In this document: one piece after another, positions 34,216 through 43,695 of the stretch
How the letters are laid out: each line of letters starts with the position of its first letter
How positions within the stretch are numbered: the first letter of the stretch is position 1
NCBI GenBank assembly: GCA_007693965.1
Contig: RECQ01000048.1
Coordinates: 16,573 to 80,572, forward strand
DNA: 64,000 nucleotides
Direction of reading: 5' to 3'
Origin: Phycisphaeraceae bacterium
Lineage (GTDB): Bacteria; Planctomycetota; Phycisphaerae; Phycisphaerales; UBA1924
Program-made: the position numbers and the translations under genes
The notes under the pieces: model-generated
Seen by the model: the letters and a program-made list of their open reading frames with translations, nothing else
The model's database searches: none
Told to the model about the DNA's origin: nothing

Positions 34216-34616
34216 GCCGCTTCCCGCGCCTTTCCATCGCCCGCTGACTCCCCAAGGATTTCGGCGATCATGTCCAACAGCTCACGAGGGCTGAAGGGCT
34301 TGCTGAGCACGTGGCGGATGCTGGTGCGTTGCAGATCGTCAGCGCCGAGGGCGTACCCCCGGGCTGTGAGAAGCAGGGCCGGAATCGAGGCTGTGGCCTT
34401 GTTTCGCTTGAGGCGCGCGCACATTTCGACGCCCGTCATGTAGGGCATCTGCAGATCTGTGATGATCAGGTCCGGCAGGCTCTGGCAGGCCAGCTCGTAC
34501 CCCTCTTCGCCGTCACCCGCCGTGAGCACCTCGTACCCGGCGTTGCCGAGCTTGAGCGAGACAACGTGCAGGATGTGGGATTCATCATCGACGACAAGGA
34601 CTGTTTTGCTCATCAT
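34212..34616 (-). CDS. Single-domain response regulator (CheY-like)
   Basis: The 134-residue receiver domain has VLVVDDESH acidic pocket, the phosphoacceptor Asp in LIITDLQMPYMTG, the conserved Thr in LLLTARG and the Lys in VLSKPFSP. No output domain is present. The gene is 18 bases downstream of the sensor kinase gene and overlaps the HD-GYP gene by 4 bases (ATGA). A kinase-to-receiver phosphorelay feeding the HD-GYP protein or the pilus motor is the natural inference. Confidence 0.93.
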   Translation of the reverse strand: MMSKTVLVVDDESHILHVVSLKLGNAGYEVLTAGDGEEGYELACQSLPDLIITDLQMPYMTGVEMCARLKRNKATASIPALLLTARGYALGADDLQRTSIRHVLSKPFSPRELLDMIAEILGESAGDGKAREAA

Positions 34617-34633
34617 GGAGCCTCTCCCCTCTC

Positions 34634-36088
34634 TTACGCGCCATCCGCGTCATACGGGATGTTGAATCGGAACTTGCTGCCCATCCCCAGCTCACTGGTG
34701 ACGCTGATGTGGCCGTTGTGAACCGTCTCGACGATGTGCTTCACCAGCGACAGGCCGAGTCCGGTGCCCTTGGCGACGCGCTTGTAGTTCTCAATGCGGT
34801 AGAACTTGTCGAACACCTTGTCGAGCGAATCGGGAGGGATGCCGAGACCCGTGTCGGCGACGGTGACCATGACGGAGCCGGTCGCGTCGTCGTTCTCGAC
34901 GGCGACGGTGACCCGTCCCCCTTCCGGCGTGTATTTCACGGCGTTGCTCAGGAGGTTCAGCAGCACCTGGTGCACCATGTCCGCATCCGCCATCGCCGTG
35001 CAGGCGAGGGGGCTTGACTTCAGGTGAACGCTGATCTCCTTCAGGTTCGCCTGCGGCTGGATGACCTCGATGGCCTTCTTCGAGGCCGAGATGAAGTCCA
35101 CCTCCGTCCGCTCGATCTTCACGATGCCCGCCTCGATCCGGCTGATGTTCAGCATGTTGTCGATGAGGCGGTTGAGGCGATCCGCCTCGCTCTTGATGAT
35201 CTGGTAGAACTCCTGGCGGCTCTCCTCGTCCGCGGCCTCACCGTCGAGCAATAGCTCGATGTAGGCGTTGATCGAACTGAGCGGTGTGCGAAGCTCGTGG
35301 GAGACCTTGGAGACGAAATCGGTCTTCATCTGGCTGATCTCGCGTTCCCGGGTCACATCGCGCAGGATCGTGACCACGCCGCCGACGCCGCGGCGGGAGT
35401 CGGGCAGGCACGTGAGCGTGACGTCGTAGCACATGCCCTGGCTCTCAGGATCATCAGAGGGGATCGACGAGGGGATGGCGTGATCGGCGTGCTTGCGATG
35501 TCCCGGTGTGGCCAGGTCTCGCTCGTCCTGGATGAGCCGGCGCAGTGCGTCATCGACGATGATGTCGTCGATCGACTTGTGCATGGCTTCGGCGGGTCGA
35601 AAGCCGAGCAACTCGCCGGCCCGGTCGTTGGCCATCTTGAGTTCGTTGAAGGCGTCGGTGACGAGGACCGCATCGTGAAGGCTGTGCAGGATGGCCTCGA
35701 TGTGCTGGCGCTCGGCCTCGCTCACCTGGTGGCGGATTTCAACCTCGCGCAGGTTGGACTCGGCCTCCTCGGCTCGCGCGGAAAGTGAATCCATTGCCTG
35801 CTGGATCGCGGTTCGCAGATCTTGCAGTTCGGAGCCGGTCTCGATGAGCTCGGTGCGCCTGCTCTCGGCCATCGTCGTCAGTTCATTGATGAGAAGATCC
35901 GTCTGGTGGTCGTGGCGATAACCAATTGGAAATACCACAGCCGCAACCACGGCCATCGTCAGGGCCGCGACGCCAATGATGAGCGTCGCGCCGCTCAGGC
36001 CGAGCGCCGGAACCAGGGCCGCCGCGCCGGCGCTGCATACGCCTGCGGCGACAGCCGCCATCAGACTGAACTTCCGACCGATTTTCAC
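34634..36088 (-). CDS. PAS-containing sensor histidine kinase
   Basis: The 484-residue product has two closely spaced N-terminal transmembrane helices (about 10-33 and 36-57) with almost no outer loop. A coiled coil (about 70-125), a PAS domain (about 128-250, ILHSLHDAVLVTDAFNELKM), HisKA (FVSKVSHELRTPLSSINAYI, His about 270) and HATPase (LLSNAVKYTPEGG, DTGLGIPPDSLDKVF, GTGLGLSLVKHIV) follow. With so little periplasmic sequence it probably senses a membrane or cytoplasmic signal. The cognate receiver is encoded directly downstream. Confidence 0.94.
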   Translation of the reverse strand: MKIGRKFSLMAAVAAGVCSAGAAALVPALGLSGATLIIGVAALTMAVVAAVVFPIGYRHDHQTDLLINELTTMAESRRTELIETGSELQDLRTAIQQAMDSLSARAEEAESNLREVEIRHQVSEAERQHIEAILHSLHDAVLVTDAFNELKMANDRAGELLGFRPAEAMHKSIDDIIVDDALRRLIQDERDLATPGHRKHADHAIPSSIPSDDPESQGMCYDVTLTCLPDSRRGVGGVVTILRDVTREREISQMKTDFVSKVSHELRTPLSSINAYIELLLDGEAADEESRQEFYQIIKSEADRLNRLIDNMLNISRIEAGIVKIERTEVDFISASKKAIEVIQPQANLKEISVHLKSSPLACTAMADADMVHQVLLNLLSNAVKYTPEGGRVTVAVENDDATGSVMVTVADTGLGIPPDSLDKVFDKFYRIENYKRVAKGTGLGLSLVKHIVETVHNGHISVTSELGMGSKFRFNIPYDADGA

Positions 36089-36132
36089 CGACCGACTCCC
36101 TCTCTTCCAAAGATAGTGTCCGGGTCCGTCAC

Positions 36133-37362
36133 TCAGTCGTCCTGCTGAACCGCCGCCAGCATGCGCCGCGCCTGATCGTGCGTCGGGTCGATCGCGAGCG
36201 CGTCAATGAAGCTTGACGCAGCCTCGTTCCGACGTCCGAGTTCATCGAGCACGACGCCTCGGAGCATGGCCGGGCGCGGGTCGGCGCCCGCGAGGCTTAC
36301 GGCCTTGTTCAAGCTGGCGAGCGCGCTGTTGAGATCGCCGGCGCGCCGGCTCCACATGGCCATCATGAGCGGGCCTTCATGTCGATTCGGCGCGATGGCC
36401 GTCAGCCGGGCTGCGACCAGACGAACCCGGTTCATGTCCCCGATATGCATGGCGACTTCACCCAGATCGATCCATGCTTCGATGTCGGAGGCGCCGGCGC
36501 TGTCGCTCGTCAGGGCGAGCAGAATCGAGCGGGCTTCGACCGGGCGGTCGAGATGAATCAGGCAGCGGGCCTGGGCGTGCTTGAGGTCGCGCCGATCCTT
36601 GAAATCCTTGTGTTTCATGAGCCTGCGCAGGCTGTACTCGGCCTCGGTGAATCGCCCGGAAGCGATCTGGGCGAGCGCCAGGTCTTCGTGCAGGGCCAGT
36701 TCGTCCGGCGCGAGCAGGCGAGCCTCGCCGAAGAGCGTGACGGCCCTTTCGTAGTCGCCCCTCATCATCGCGATGTGGCCCATCGTCTGGCGGACGCCTG
36801 CGTTGTGCTGATGATTCGAACGCCTGCTCTCCAGAAGCTCCATCGCCTTGTCAAGCTGACCGAGTTCGATGTGCATCTCCGCGGCGGCGATGATGAACTG
36901 GGCGTTGGATGGATCAAGATTGGCGGCGGCGAGATAGCGCTCCATGGCCTGGTCATGTTCACTGAATCGCTCGTGAGCGATGCCGAGGTAGTAATGCGCC
37001 TCGACGAAGCCAGGATCGAGCTCCAGCGCTTCGCGATAGGAAACCACGGCGGCTTCAAGCTGCCCCAGCTCCATCATGATCCGGCCGCGGAGCGTGTGGC
37101 TCTTGGGGACAGCTCTGTTGAGATCGAGCGATTCATCGACGTTATTGAGCGCCTTGGAGAGATCGCCCGCGAGAAACTGCTGACGAGCCATGTCCCAGGA
37201 TGTGGCGGCCTTGATCGTCGCCATGCGTTCGTTGGCGCGTTCGATGTGCTCAGTGGTGTACCGCCCGTGTCCGCTCGCGCAGCCGGCAAGGCCGGTTGCG
37301 AGGCCCGCGGCGAGCGTCATGGTCGCCGCGGCGAGGATGCGCTTGTTGATCGTCCGTCTCAT
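36133..37362 (-). CDS. TPR-repeat lipoprotein, PilF/PilW-like
   Basis: The 409-residue product has a signal peptide with a clear lipobox (GLATGLAGC) and about eight tetratricopeptide repeats over most of its length (for example AVVSYREALELDPGFVEAHY). In type IV pilus systems an outer-membrane TPR lipoprotein (PilF/PilW) helps the secretin assemble. Its position between the secretin and the regulatory genes fits that role, but this protein is longer than PilF (about 250 residues), so the function is inferred from place and architecture. Confidence 0.85.
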   Translation of the reverse strand: MRRTINKRILAAATMTLAAGLATGLAGCASGHGRYTTEHIERANERMATIKAATSWDMARQQFLAGDLSKALNNVDESLDLNRAVPKSHTLRGRIMMELGQLEAAVVSYREALELDPGFVEAHYYLGIAHERFSEHDQAMERYLAAANLDPSNAQFIIAAAEMHIELGQLDKAMELLESRRSNHQHNAGVRQTMGHIAMMRGDYERAVTLFGEARLLAPDELALHEDLALAQIASGRFTEAEYSLRRLMKHKDFKDRRDLKHAQARCLIHLDRPVEARSILLALTSDSAGASDIEAWIDLGEVAMHIGDMNRVRLVAARLTAIAPNRHEGPLMMAMWSRRAGDLNSALASLNKAVSLAGADPRPAMLRGVVLDELGRRNEAASSFIDALAIDPTHDQARRMLAAVQQDD

Positions 37363-37404
37363 CCTGTCTGCTCCTTGGCCGAAGTCCTGGAGACCGGCCT
37401 CGAT

Positions 37405-39879
37405 TCACTTGTCGAAATCTTCATCCTCGACGTGGGTCACGGCGGGAACGCCGGGGGACTGGGTCGAGCCGGTGAAGATCGGCTGCAGGTTGCGCCACAC
37501 GCCGGTGAACGTCAGGTTCATCGGACGCATGTCGCCAGTCTTCATCTCGGGCGTCTCGGGCTCCCGCATCACGAGGACGCCGGGATCGCCCATCCAGAAG
37601 GGAATCGCCCAGTCGTCGACTTTCGAGGGCGCCGGCGTCTGATCCGTCAGCGTGGGGAACTCGGCCATGTCGCTGAAGGGATCGTCAACGAAGCCCTTCT
37701 GCTCCATGTTCCAGGGCTCATCGCCCTCGGGCCAGACCGCGATGGGGCTCAAGGGGCCGTCGACACCCTCCGGCTCGGGGCCGAAGAGCTCCTCGCCCGT
37801 GAGCGAGGGTGTGATGGTGACGGTCAACTGCAGATCGTCGGGATTGGACGAACGGCGCGTGGGCCCCTGCTCGGACTTGATCGCGACCTTGCGGCCGTCG
37901 GTCTTCCGGGTCCGTGCAGAGTCGCCGGCGTCCGTCTTCACGACCTGGTCATCGGTGAATGTGGCCGTCGGAGGCCTGGACCGGCGACCTTCGAGCACGG
38001 GTTGCTGCTTGGCGGCCTCGGCGATCATCATGCGCTCGTCAATCTCGTCGAGCGGAACGGCGACGAGGTGCTGACCAAGCGGATGCGTCATCAGGCCGAC
38101 CGGCTCGATGCGGTCATACGAGTCATCGATCTCGTCATCAAGGATGCGCTGGAGCAGGCTCCGGTTGGGCCAGATCTCGCGCTTGTTCATCAGTCGTTCG
38201 CGGAGCTCGATGGCTTCGGGCTGCGCGGGATTGAGCGAGAGTGAGCGGCGGACCTTCCAGAACGCCTCGCCGCTGTTGCCCTCGAGCGCCAGGCGCTCGG
38301 CTTCGACGTTGAGCATTGCGGTCATGCGGTCGCGGCTCCAGGGGAGCAGGCCGCTGCGAACGCCGGTGCGGACGCGCTCGGCGTGGGCGAGGGCCCGATC
38401 GCCCTGATCGAGAAGCATCTGATCGTTCACGATGGTGGGCGTGATCAGGAAGATGATCTCGGAGCGGGCGGTCATGTCATCGTGGCCGCGGAAGGCGGCG
38501 CCGATGATCGGAATGTCGCCGATGAAGGGCACCTGGCGACGGCCGAGGGTGGTCGTCTCCTTGAAGAGGCCGCCCAGCACGATGGTGGAGCCGTCGCGGA
38601 CAAGCACGTTGGTGGTGAGGCTCTGGGTGATCTCGTCAGGAATCGAGACATTGGATCCTGAAACCTCGGTGGCCTCGCGGATGACGGCCTCGGAGACCGA
38701 GGGGCTCAGCTCCATGCGGATCATGCCGTCGTTGGAGATGAAGGGACGGAAGGAGAGCTGGGTGCCCGTGTCGAGGAACTCGACGGTCTGCGTCGTCGAG
38801 GTCTCGGTGGAGGTTGTGTTGAGGTAACCGACCCGCTGACCGACCAGCACGCGAGCGGGCTGGCGGTTGAGCGTCAGGATCTTGGGGCGCGAGAGGATGG
38901 TGACGTCGGTCACTTCATCAAGCAGCCGCATGAAGACGCTGAAGTCGTTGCGGATGATGCCGGCCTTGAAGGTCGAGGGGCCGCTGGTGTTGCCCGGCCG
39001 GGAGACGGCGGCCTGCCCACGGTTGTCGGGCGGGCTGAAACCGCCGTCGGCGCCGGAGCCGCCGGCGATGAGGCCGTTGGCCGCGCCGAGCGGGCCGCCG
39101 ATGTCCATGAAGTCGGTGAAGTTGACATCGCCGATGATGGAGAAGTCGACGCCGAAGGCGTTGGCCTCGTTGAGCTGCGTCTGGAGGATGGTCGCCTCGA
39201 CCAGCACCTGTGAAGGACGGGTGTCGAGGCTCGCGATGAGCTTCTCGATCTCCTCGACGTGCTCGGGGTAGTCAAAGATCACGACGGTGGACGAGAGCGC
39301 GTACGACTCGTCGCCGATGGGCGACTTGTCGGTTATGGTGAAGGCGCCTGGATCGCCGTTGGTCTTGATCTGGCCGACTTCGGAGAGAAGCGGCGAGACA
39401 AACTCGGCCGCGTCGTTGGAGTTGAGATAGTTCAGCCGGATGACCTTATGGACCGGCTTGCGGGTGGCGCGCTCGATTTCGTCGATCTCCTGAAGCGTGT
39501 AGACAAAGATGAAGTTGCCGCGCTCGATGTAGCCATATCCATTGACGTGCAGGATGGCGTCCAGCGCCTCATAGAAGGTGACGTTGTACAGGTTCGCGCT
39601 GACGGTGGCGGAGACGTCCTTGCTGACAACGATGTTCCGCTGACTTTGCAACGAGAGCATCTGGAGGACGTTGGCCAGGTCTTCGTCCTGCACGTGCAGA
39701 TCGACCGTGAGATATTCTGAGACGGTGATCTCGGCGTCGGACGCTTTCTTCGTGTCGAAGGGGTTGCGATTCTGACCGAGCGCCTGGCCTGCCCCGGCCG
39801 CCGCGATCAGCCAGGCCGCACAGATGGAACCAGCGCGCCGAACGATAACACGGCGACCATAGCTGTTTTCGGTGGACAT
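37405..39879 (-). CDS. pilQ: Outer-membrane secretin of the type IV pilus/type II secretion system (PilQ/GspD)
   Basis: The 824-residue product has a signal peptide (cut after GQALG), an STN/N0 domain (VDLHVQDEDLANVLQMLSLQ), N1-type repeats, and the secretin barrel domain. The barrel shows VLVEATILQTQLNEANAFGV, TILSRPKILTLNRQPARVLV and LGRRQVPFIGDIPIIGAAFR. It forms the gate through which the pilus or substrates pass. After the barrel (residue about 510) there is an unusual C-terminal extension of about 300 residues, partly charged and Pro-rich, which typical PilQ and GspD lack. It ends 43 bases before the TPR lipoprotein gene. Confidence 0.93.
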   Translation of the reverse strand: MSTENSYGRRVIVRRAGSICAAWLIAAAGAGQALGQNRNPFDTKKASDAEITVSEYLTVDLHVQDEDLANVLQMLSLQSQRNIVVSKDVSATVSANLYNVTFYEALDAILHVNGYGYIERGNFIFVYTLQEIDEIERATRKPVHKVIRLNYLNSNDAAEFVSPLLSEVGQIKTNGDPGAFTITDKSPIGDESYALSSTVVIFDYPEHVEEIEKLIASLDTRPSQVLVEATILQTQLNEANAFGVDFSIIGDVNFTDFMDIGGPLGAANGLIAGGSGADGGFSPPDNRGQAAVSRPGNTSGPSTFKAGIIRNDFSVFMRLLDEVTDVTILSRPKILTLNRQPARVLVGQRVGYLNTTSTETSTTQTVEFLDTGTQLSFRPFISNDGMIRMELSPSVSEAVIREATEVSGSNVSIPDEITQSLTTNVLVRDGSTIVLGGLFKETTTLGRRQVPFIGDIPIIGAAFRGHDDMTARSEIIFLITPTIVNDQMLLDQGDRALAHAERVRTGVRSGLLPWSRDRMTAMLNVEAERLALEGNSGEAFWKVRRSLSLNPAQPEAIELRERLMNKREIWPNRSLLQRILDDEIDDSYDRIEPVGLMTHPLGQHLVAVPLDEIDERMMIAEAAKQQPVLEGRRSRPPTATFTDDQVVKTDAGDSARTRKTDGRKVAIKSEQGPTRRSSNPDDLQLTVTITPSLTGEELFGPEPEGVDGPLSPIAVWPEGDEPWNMEQKGFVDDPFSDMAEFPTLTDQTPAPSKVDDWAIPFWMGDPGVLVMREPETPEMKTGDMRPMNLTFTGVWRNLQPIFTGSTQSPGVPAVTHVEDEDFDK

Positions 39880-39933
39880 CCTGCTGCTCCTCCACTCGCC
39901 GCGTTGCGGCGAAAGACTCCCGGATCACTTCAG

Positions 39934-40554
39934 TTACGGCGTCGCAAGCGTCAGCGCGACGCGAATTCCATCTTGTTCCACAACGACTCGGCTCCGATGC
40001 ACTTCGATCAGCGTGAAGCCCTCGATCTGCTGACCGATGCGGAGCACCTGGGCGGCGCCACGTCTCGATCCGTGCGTTTCAATCACCGCTGTCGGGCTGG
40101 AGCCAAGCATGATGCTTCTCACTCGTAAATTCTTCGCCTGCTCACGGATGCGCTGCTCATGCCGCGCCGCGAGCGCGGCCTCATCTTCCTGTTCAATGTC
40201 GTCGTTTCTGATGGGGGACTTTGCAGGCGATGGCTCGGACACTTCCGTCTGGGAGGGCAGGGGAAAATATCGCTCGCTCGGGAGGAAAAGATTTCTCTCC
40301 AGCGGGGTGAGCGACGGGAGCTCGATGCGGTTTGCGCTCGCGAGTTTCCGGTCCATCGCCGATCCTGAGCCGATATCCGTCTGCTGCGCCGCGCCGGCCT
40401 GTCTCGGACCCGGCGCCTGATTTTCGGACGATTTCGACAGGACCCCAGCGCGCACCCACATCACCAGCGCCACGACAACAAGGCCTCCCAGGATGGACGC
40501 CTTCTTCGGATCCGCCGTGACCATCACCCAGTATTCCATCAGGCGCTTCTTCAC
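39934..40554 (-). CDS. PilP/GspC-like pilus assembly protein
   Basis: The 206-residue product has one N-terminal transmembrane helix (about 20-38, ILGGLVVVALVMWVRAG), a polar linker and a C-terminal beta domain. That domain (SIMLGSSPTAVIETHGSRRG ... LRIGQQIEGFTLIEVHRSRV) matches the HR fold of GspC/PilP that contacts the secretin N0 domain. The gene is between pilO (4-base overlap, ATGA) and the secretin, which is where pilP lies in the standard pilMNOPQ order. Sequence similarity alone would be weak. Confidence 0.8.
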   Translation of the reverse strand: MKKRLMEYWVMVTADPKKASILGGLVVVALVMWVRAGVLSKSSENQAPGPRQAGAAQQTDIGSGSAMDRKLASANRIELPSLTPLERNLFLPSERYFPLPSQTEVSEPSPAKSPIRNDDIEQEDEAALAARHEQRIREQAKNLRVRSIMLGSSPTAVIETHGSRRGAAQVLRIGQQIEGFTLIEVHRSRVVVEQDGIRVALTLATP

Positions 40555-41141
40555 TGATCCTCCTCCCCTGTCGCGTCGGCCAACGCCTGCGTCATCTCTT
40601 CATCCGCCCCAAAGAACAGATCAAGCGTCATCTCGACGCGCACGCCGCCGAGCTGGGTCTTGTCGTCCCGGCCGCGATCCGTCTCGATCCGCAGTCGCTG
40701 CACCCTCACCAGGCGCTGCAGCGACTCGATCCATTGAATCGCGTCGTGCACTCTGGTGAAAGGTCCGCGCAGGGTGACGGACATCGGCATGGACCACGCA
40801 AGATCGAGCTCCAACTCACGACCGGTGTTGATCTCGCGGTCGAAGAGCTGCAGTTCATCGAGTCGCTCGCTCAGGTTTCTCATGAAGGATGCGAAATCGC
40901 TGTCCTGCGGAATCGGCTTGGTCTGCTGACGGGCCATCTTCCTGGCCAGGGCGAGGGACTCCTCGAGTCTGCGGATCGCGGCGGCGCCGTCGTCGGCGTC
41001 GGCCACGCGAGCGGCGAGCGTCAGTCGCTCATCATTCAGCCGAGCCAGGGAGCGATGCTTCGGGCCGATGATCAGACCGAGCGACGCAAGAGTGATCGCG
41101 GCCAACGAAACCGAGAGCCAGAGTCTCATCTTGGACTTCAT
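40551..41141 (-). CDS. pilO: PilO-like pilus alignment protein
   Basis: The 196-residue product has a transmembrane helix (about 7-27), a coiled coil (about 30-75), and a ferredoxin-like C-terminal domain. The domain has LSERLDELQLFDREI, VTLRGPFTRVHDAIQWIESL and VRVEMTLDLFF. PilO pairs with PilN to make the periplasmic ring linking the motor to the secretin. It overlaps both pilN and the PilP-like gene by 4 bases, the tight coupling expected for stoichiometric subunits. Confidence 0.88.
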   Translation of the reverse strand: MKSKMRLWLSVSLAAITLASLGLIIGPKHRSLARLNDERLTLAARVADADDGAAAIRRLEESLALARKMARQQTKPIPQDSDFASFMRNLSERLDELQLFDREINTGRELELDLAWSMPMSVTLRGPFTRVHDAIQWIESLQRLVRVQRLRIETDRGRDDKTQLGGVRVEMTLDLFFGADEEMTQALADATGEEDQ

Positions 41142-41791
41142 CGCAGCTCTCCTTCCGCACTGAGGTCGACGAAGGTGTATCGCTGTGAAGCGTCGATCTC
41201 GCAGGAAAGGCCGAATTCGCGAGCTGAATTCCCGCGCAATTCGGTCTGTCGCGTGTAATCGACCGCGATTCGCCTGAACAGAGGATGTCCCTCGAGCCCG
41301 GCGACGAAGGAGGCGACGTGCATGTCGTCCGGCGCGTGGCCCTTGATTTCGATGACCATGCGGCGACCAGCCTCGGGCCGTTCATCCGTCTCGGCGCCGC
41401 GGGTGCGTCCGGCGACGCGCTCCTGCCTGGGGGTTACATTCAAGGATGTCAGCGACACCGAATCCGGCGTCGCCTGGCCGAGCGCGGTGACGACATCGCC
41501 CATGCGAACCGGCCACGCGAGCAGATCATGGCGACGCATCCCTGCTTCGAGTTGTTCGATCTGCTTCTCCAGCGCCGCGGCCAGCTCGCGCTGGCCTGCG
41601 TCGAGCTGCACCTGGCTGCGCAGCGCGCGCACCTCGCCCAGGCGGCTGCGCTCCATGACGGTCAACAGCGATGTGTACACAGCCACCACAGCGATGAGGG
41701 CGACGTAGGCGGCGGACCACTTGCGGACCTCGCTCCGCTGGCCGAGCTTGCGTCGGCAGTTCTCCGGCATCAGGTCGATGAGCTGGCTCAC
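41138..41791 (-). CDS. pilN: PilN-like pilus alignment protein
   Basis: The 217-residue product begins VSQLIDLMPENCRRKLGQ, matching the conserved PilN N-terminus (a NLLP-like motif that docks to PilM). A transmembrane helix follows (about 27-45), then a coiled coil and a periplasmic ferredoxin-like domain. I chose the GTG at 41791, which overlaps the pilM stop as GTGA; the open frame continues far upstream but only as a shadow of pilM. The Arg-rich loop near residue 115-140 is longer than usual. Confidence 0.87.
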   Translation of the reverse strand: MSQLIDLMPENCRRKLGQRSEVRKWSAAYVALIAVVAVYTSLLTVMERSRLGEVRALRSQVQLDAGQRELAAALEKQIEQLEAGMRRHDLLAWPVRMGDVVTALGQATPDSVSLTSLNVTPRQERVAGRTRGAETDERPEAGRRMVIEIKGHAPDDMHVASFVAGLEGHPLFRRIAVDYTRQTELRGNSAREFGLSCEIDASQRYTFVDLSAEGELR

Positions 41792-42984
41792 GCGGCTTCC
41801 CTCCTCGGCGTGCGCGTCGTCTGCCCGTCGCGGCGCTGCTGTGTCGCAGGGCCGGCGGCGTCGGGCGCGATGTCGGCGGTCTGTGAGCTGTCGCCGCGCA
41901 GGCTCAGGCCCGCCGCGACGGACCATTCCGCCAGGTCGCCGCGACGATCCATCGCCAGCGATGCGCAGGAAGTGTCGATGCCTTCCAGCGGACGTCCGAT
42001 TTCCGTGTCGGCGTGCAGCGCTTCCCCGATGGCCTCCTTGAGGCCGGGCTCGCGGGCGTGGCCGCCGACGATCAGCGCGCGCTCCGGCGGGCTGCCGCGG
42101 AAGGTGACCATGTAGTAGCGGAGGCACAACGCAACCTCACCGGCCATCTCCTCGAGGAGCGGACGGACGGCGTCGTAGATCGCGCGATCGGCGCGCGAGT
42201 CGTGCTTTCTGGCGCCATCCTGCTCCACGTTGAGCATACGCTGGCGACGGAGTTCGGCGATGGTCTCAGGCTTCATATCGAGCTGTTCCGCCGCGGCCTC
42301 GGTGAGTCGTGCGCCGCCCATCGGCAGCGACTTGTAGAAGACCACATCGCAGCCGCGCAGGATCACCACGCCGGTTGTGCGCGCCCCGACGTCCACCACC
42401 ATCCGCACCACGTTCGAATCGCTGGCGCGACGGTAAGCCCGGCTGAAGGTGCGTCCGCATGCGAGGAAACCCGGCTCGACCGCCAGCGGACGCAATCCAA
42501 GCTCGCACACATCATCGACGAGCCGCTCGAGCTCCGGCGCTTTGGCGCCGACGACGATCAGCTCATCGCGGAGATCATCGCCCTGGTGGATCTCGCCGGC
42601 TCGAACCCAGCCGATCTCGGCGGTCTCTCCGGCATCGAAGCCGAGCCGTTCCGAGCCTTCGAGCCGGATGGCTCGGTCGGTCTCCTCCCGGGGCATCTGC
42701 GGCTGGCGCACGGAGCGGACCCGCAGCAGCGAGTCGTCAGCCGCCACAAAGCACTGCCTGCCGACAAAACCCGCACCGATGATCTTGCGCTTCAAGCCTT
42801 CGAAGAGGCTCTGTCTTCGCTCTTCAACATCCATCTCGTCGGCCTTGACGCCAAGGTCGACCCTGGCCGCTGCCACGACCGTATAGGCGCCTTTCACCTT
42901 CCGGAGCTGCAGCAGCCGTGCGCCGCCTCCTCCGATGTCAACGCCAATGGGCAGATGTCCGGTTTGCAAATATTCTCTTAACAC
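41788..42984 (-). CDS. pilM: PilM-like actin-fold pilus assembly ATPase
   Basis: The 398-residue product has the PilM/FtsA actin-like fold: GVDIGGGGARLLQLRKVKGA phosphate-1 loop, VRMVVDVGARTTGVVILRGC phosphate-2 loop, and ALIVGGHAREPGL adenosine motif. PilM sits on the cytoplasmic side and binds the PilN N-terminus. The start is GTG at 42984 (MLREYLQTG). The residue-250 region contains an insert rich in Arg and Asp (DGARKHDSRADR). The first of the pilMNO-P-Q block, it lies 75 bases downstream of the pseudopilin gene. Confidence 0.9.
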   Translation of the reverse strand: MLREYLQTGHLPIGVDIGGGGARLLQLRKVKGAYTVVAAARVDLGVKADEMDVEERRQSLFEGLKRKIIGAGFVGRQCFVAADDSLLRVRSVRQPQMPREETDRAIRLEGSERLGFDAGETAEIGWVRAGEIHQGDDLRDELIVVGAKAPELERLVDDVCELGLRPLAVEPGFLACGRTFSRAYRRASDSNVVRMVVDVGARTTGVVILRGCDVVFYKSLPMGGARLTEAAAEQLDMKPETIAELRRQRMLNVEQDGARKHDSRADRAIYDAVRPLLEEMAGEVALCLRYYMVTFRGSPPERALIVGGHAREPGLKEAIGEALHADTEIGRPLEGIDTSCASLAMDRRGDLAEWSVAAGLSLRGDSSQTADIAPDAAGPATQQRRDGQTTRTPRREAA

Positions 42985-43059
42985 GCCTCCACGCCCTCAT
43001 TTCTGTGCGTCCGCCGCCGCAGCGATCCGAAACGCGTGCCTCCTCCATCAACGAATCCA

Positions 43060-43689
43060 TCACTCGGTGCGCGCCACTGTCACACGCCCGGTGTACGCCT
43101 CCACGGTCACGAGGAAGCGGCGGTCTTCACCGACGATCTCCACCGTGCCGCTCATGCCCGGGTCATCGCTGTCGATCGCGGCGACGGGTCCACCGAGTTC
43201 ATCAAAGATCAGTCGCTCGTCGCCGTTGAATGCAGGATTCGCGATCCGCCCTCCGCCGTATTTCGTGTCGTTGAAATCCCGACTGAATGGTCTGGTCGAG
43301 TCGGACGGGTCATCCATCCACATGCTGTTCAGATCGAGCACCGTGACTCCCGTCGGGACTGCGTAGACGGTGTAGCCGTTTCCCTCGACGATCTCCCATG
43401 TTGAGGAAGCGGCGTTCCATTGCGCCACCTGGCCGAAGACCATGATGCGGCGCGACTGGTACGCCATCGCATCCGCCTGCATGAAAGTCATGTCCGATAC
43501 GAGCGTACGAACCGTGGCCTGAATACGAAGCACGCTCGAAGAGCTCATTGATGGGATGACCAGCGCGCCGGCGATACCCAGCAGCGTCACGATGAGCAGA
43601 AGCTCGATGAGCGTGTAAGCGCGCCGGGCGCCCGAGCGACCGACGTTCCTCCACCGCCACAACAGATTGTCGGCGGATTGATTTGTCAC
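43060..43689 (-). CDS. GspH/FimT-like type IV pseudopilin
   Basis: The 209-residue product has a prepilin signature: a charged leader, then GARRAYTLIELLLIVTLLGI, with cleavage expected before Tyr or Thr and Glu at position 5 of the mature protein. The domain after the helix has the GspH/FimT pattern (LRIQATVRTLVSDMTFMQAD). Such minor pilins prime assembly at the fibre tip. It lies between two hypothetical genes and pilM. A major pilin gene is not in this window. Confidence 0.88.
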   Translation of the reverse strand: MTNQSADNLLWRWRNVGRSGARRAYTLIELLLIVTLLGIAGALVIPSMSSSSVLRIQATVRTLVSDMTFMQADAMAYQSRRIMVFGQVAQWNAASSTWEIVEGNGYTVYAVPTGVTVLDLNSMWMDDPSDSTRPFSRDFNDTKYGGGRIANPAFNGDERLIFDELGGPVAAIDSDDPGMSGTVEIVGEDRRFLVTVEAYTGRVTVARTE

Positions 43690-43695
43690 GTTGGT

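Noticed and set aside
36379..38244. 621-codon open frame on the plus strand opposite the TPR lipoprotein and secretin
   Set aside because: It spans two recognisable minus-strand genes and shows no domain of its own.
41792..42127. N-terminal extension of PilN upstream of 41791
   Set aside because: It is wholly inside pilM in another frame and Arg-rich. PilN homologs start at the NLLP-like motif, matched by the GTG at 41791.
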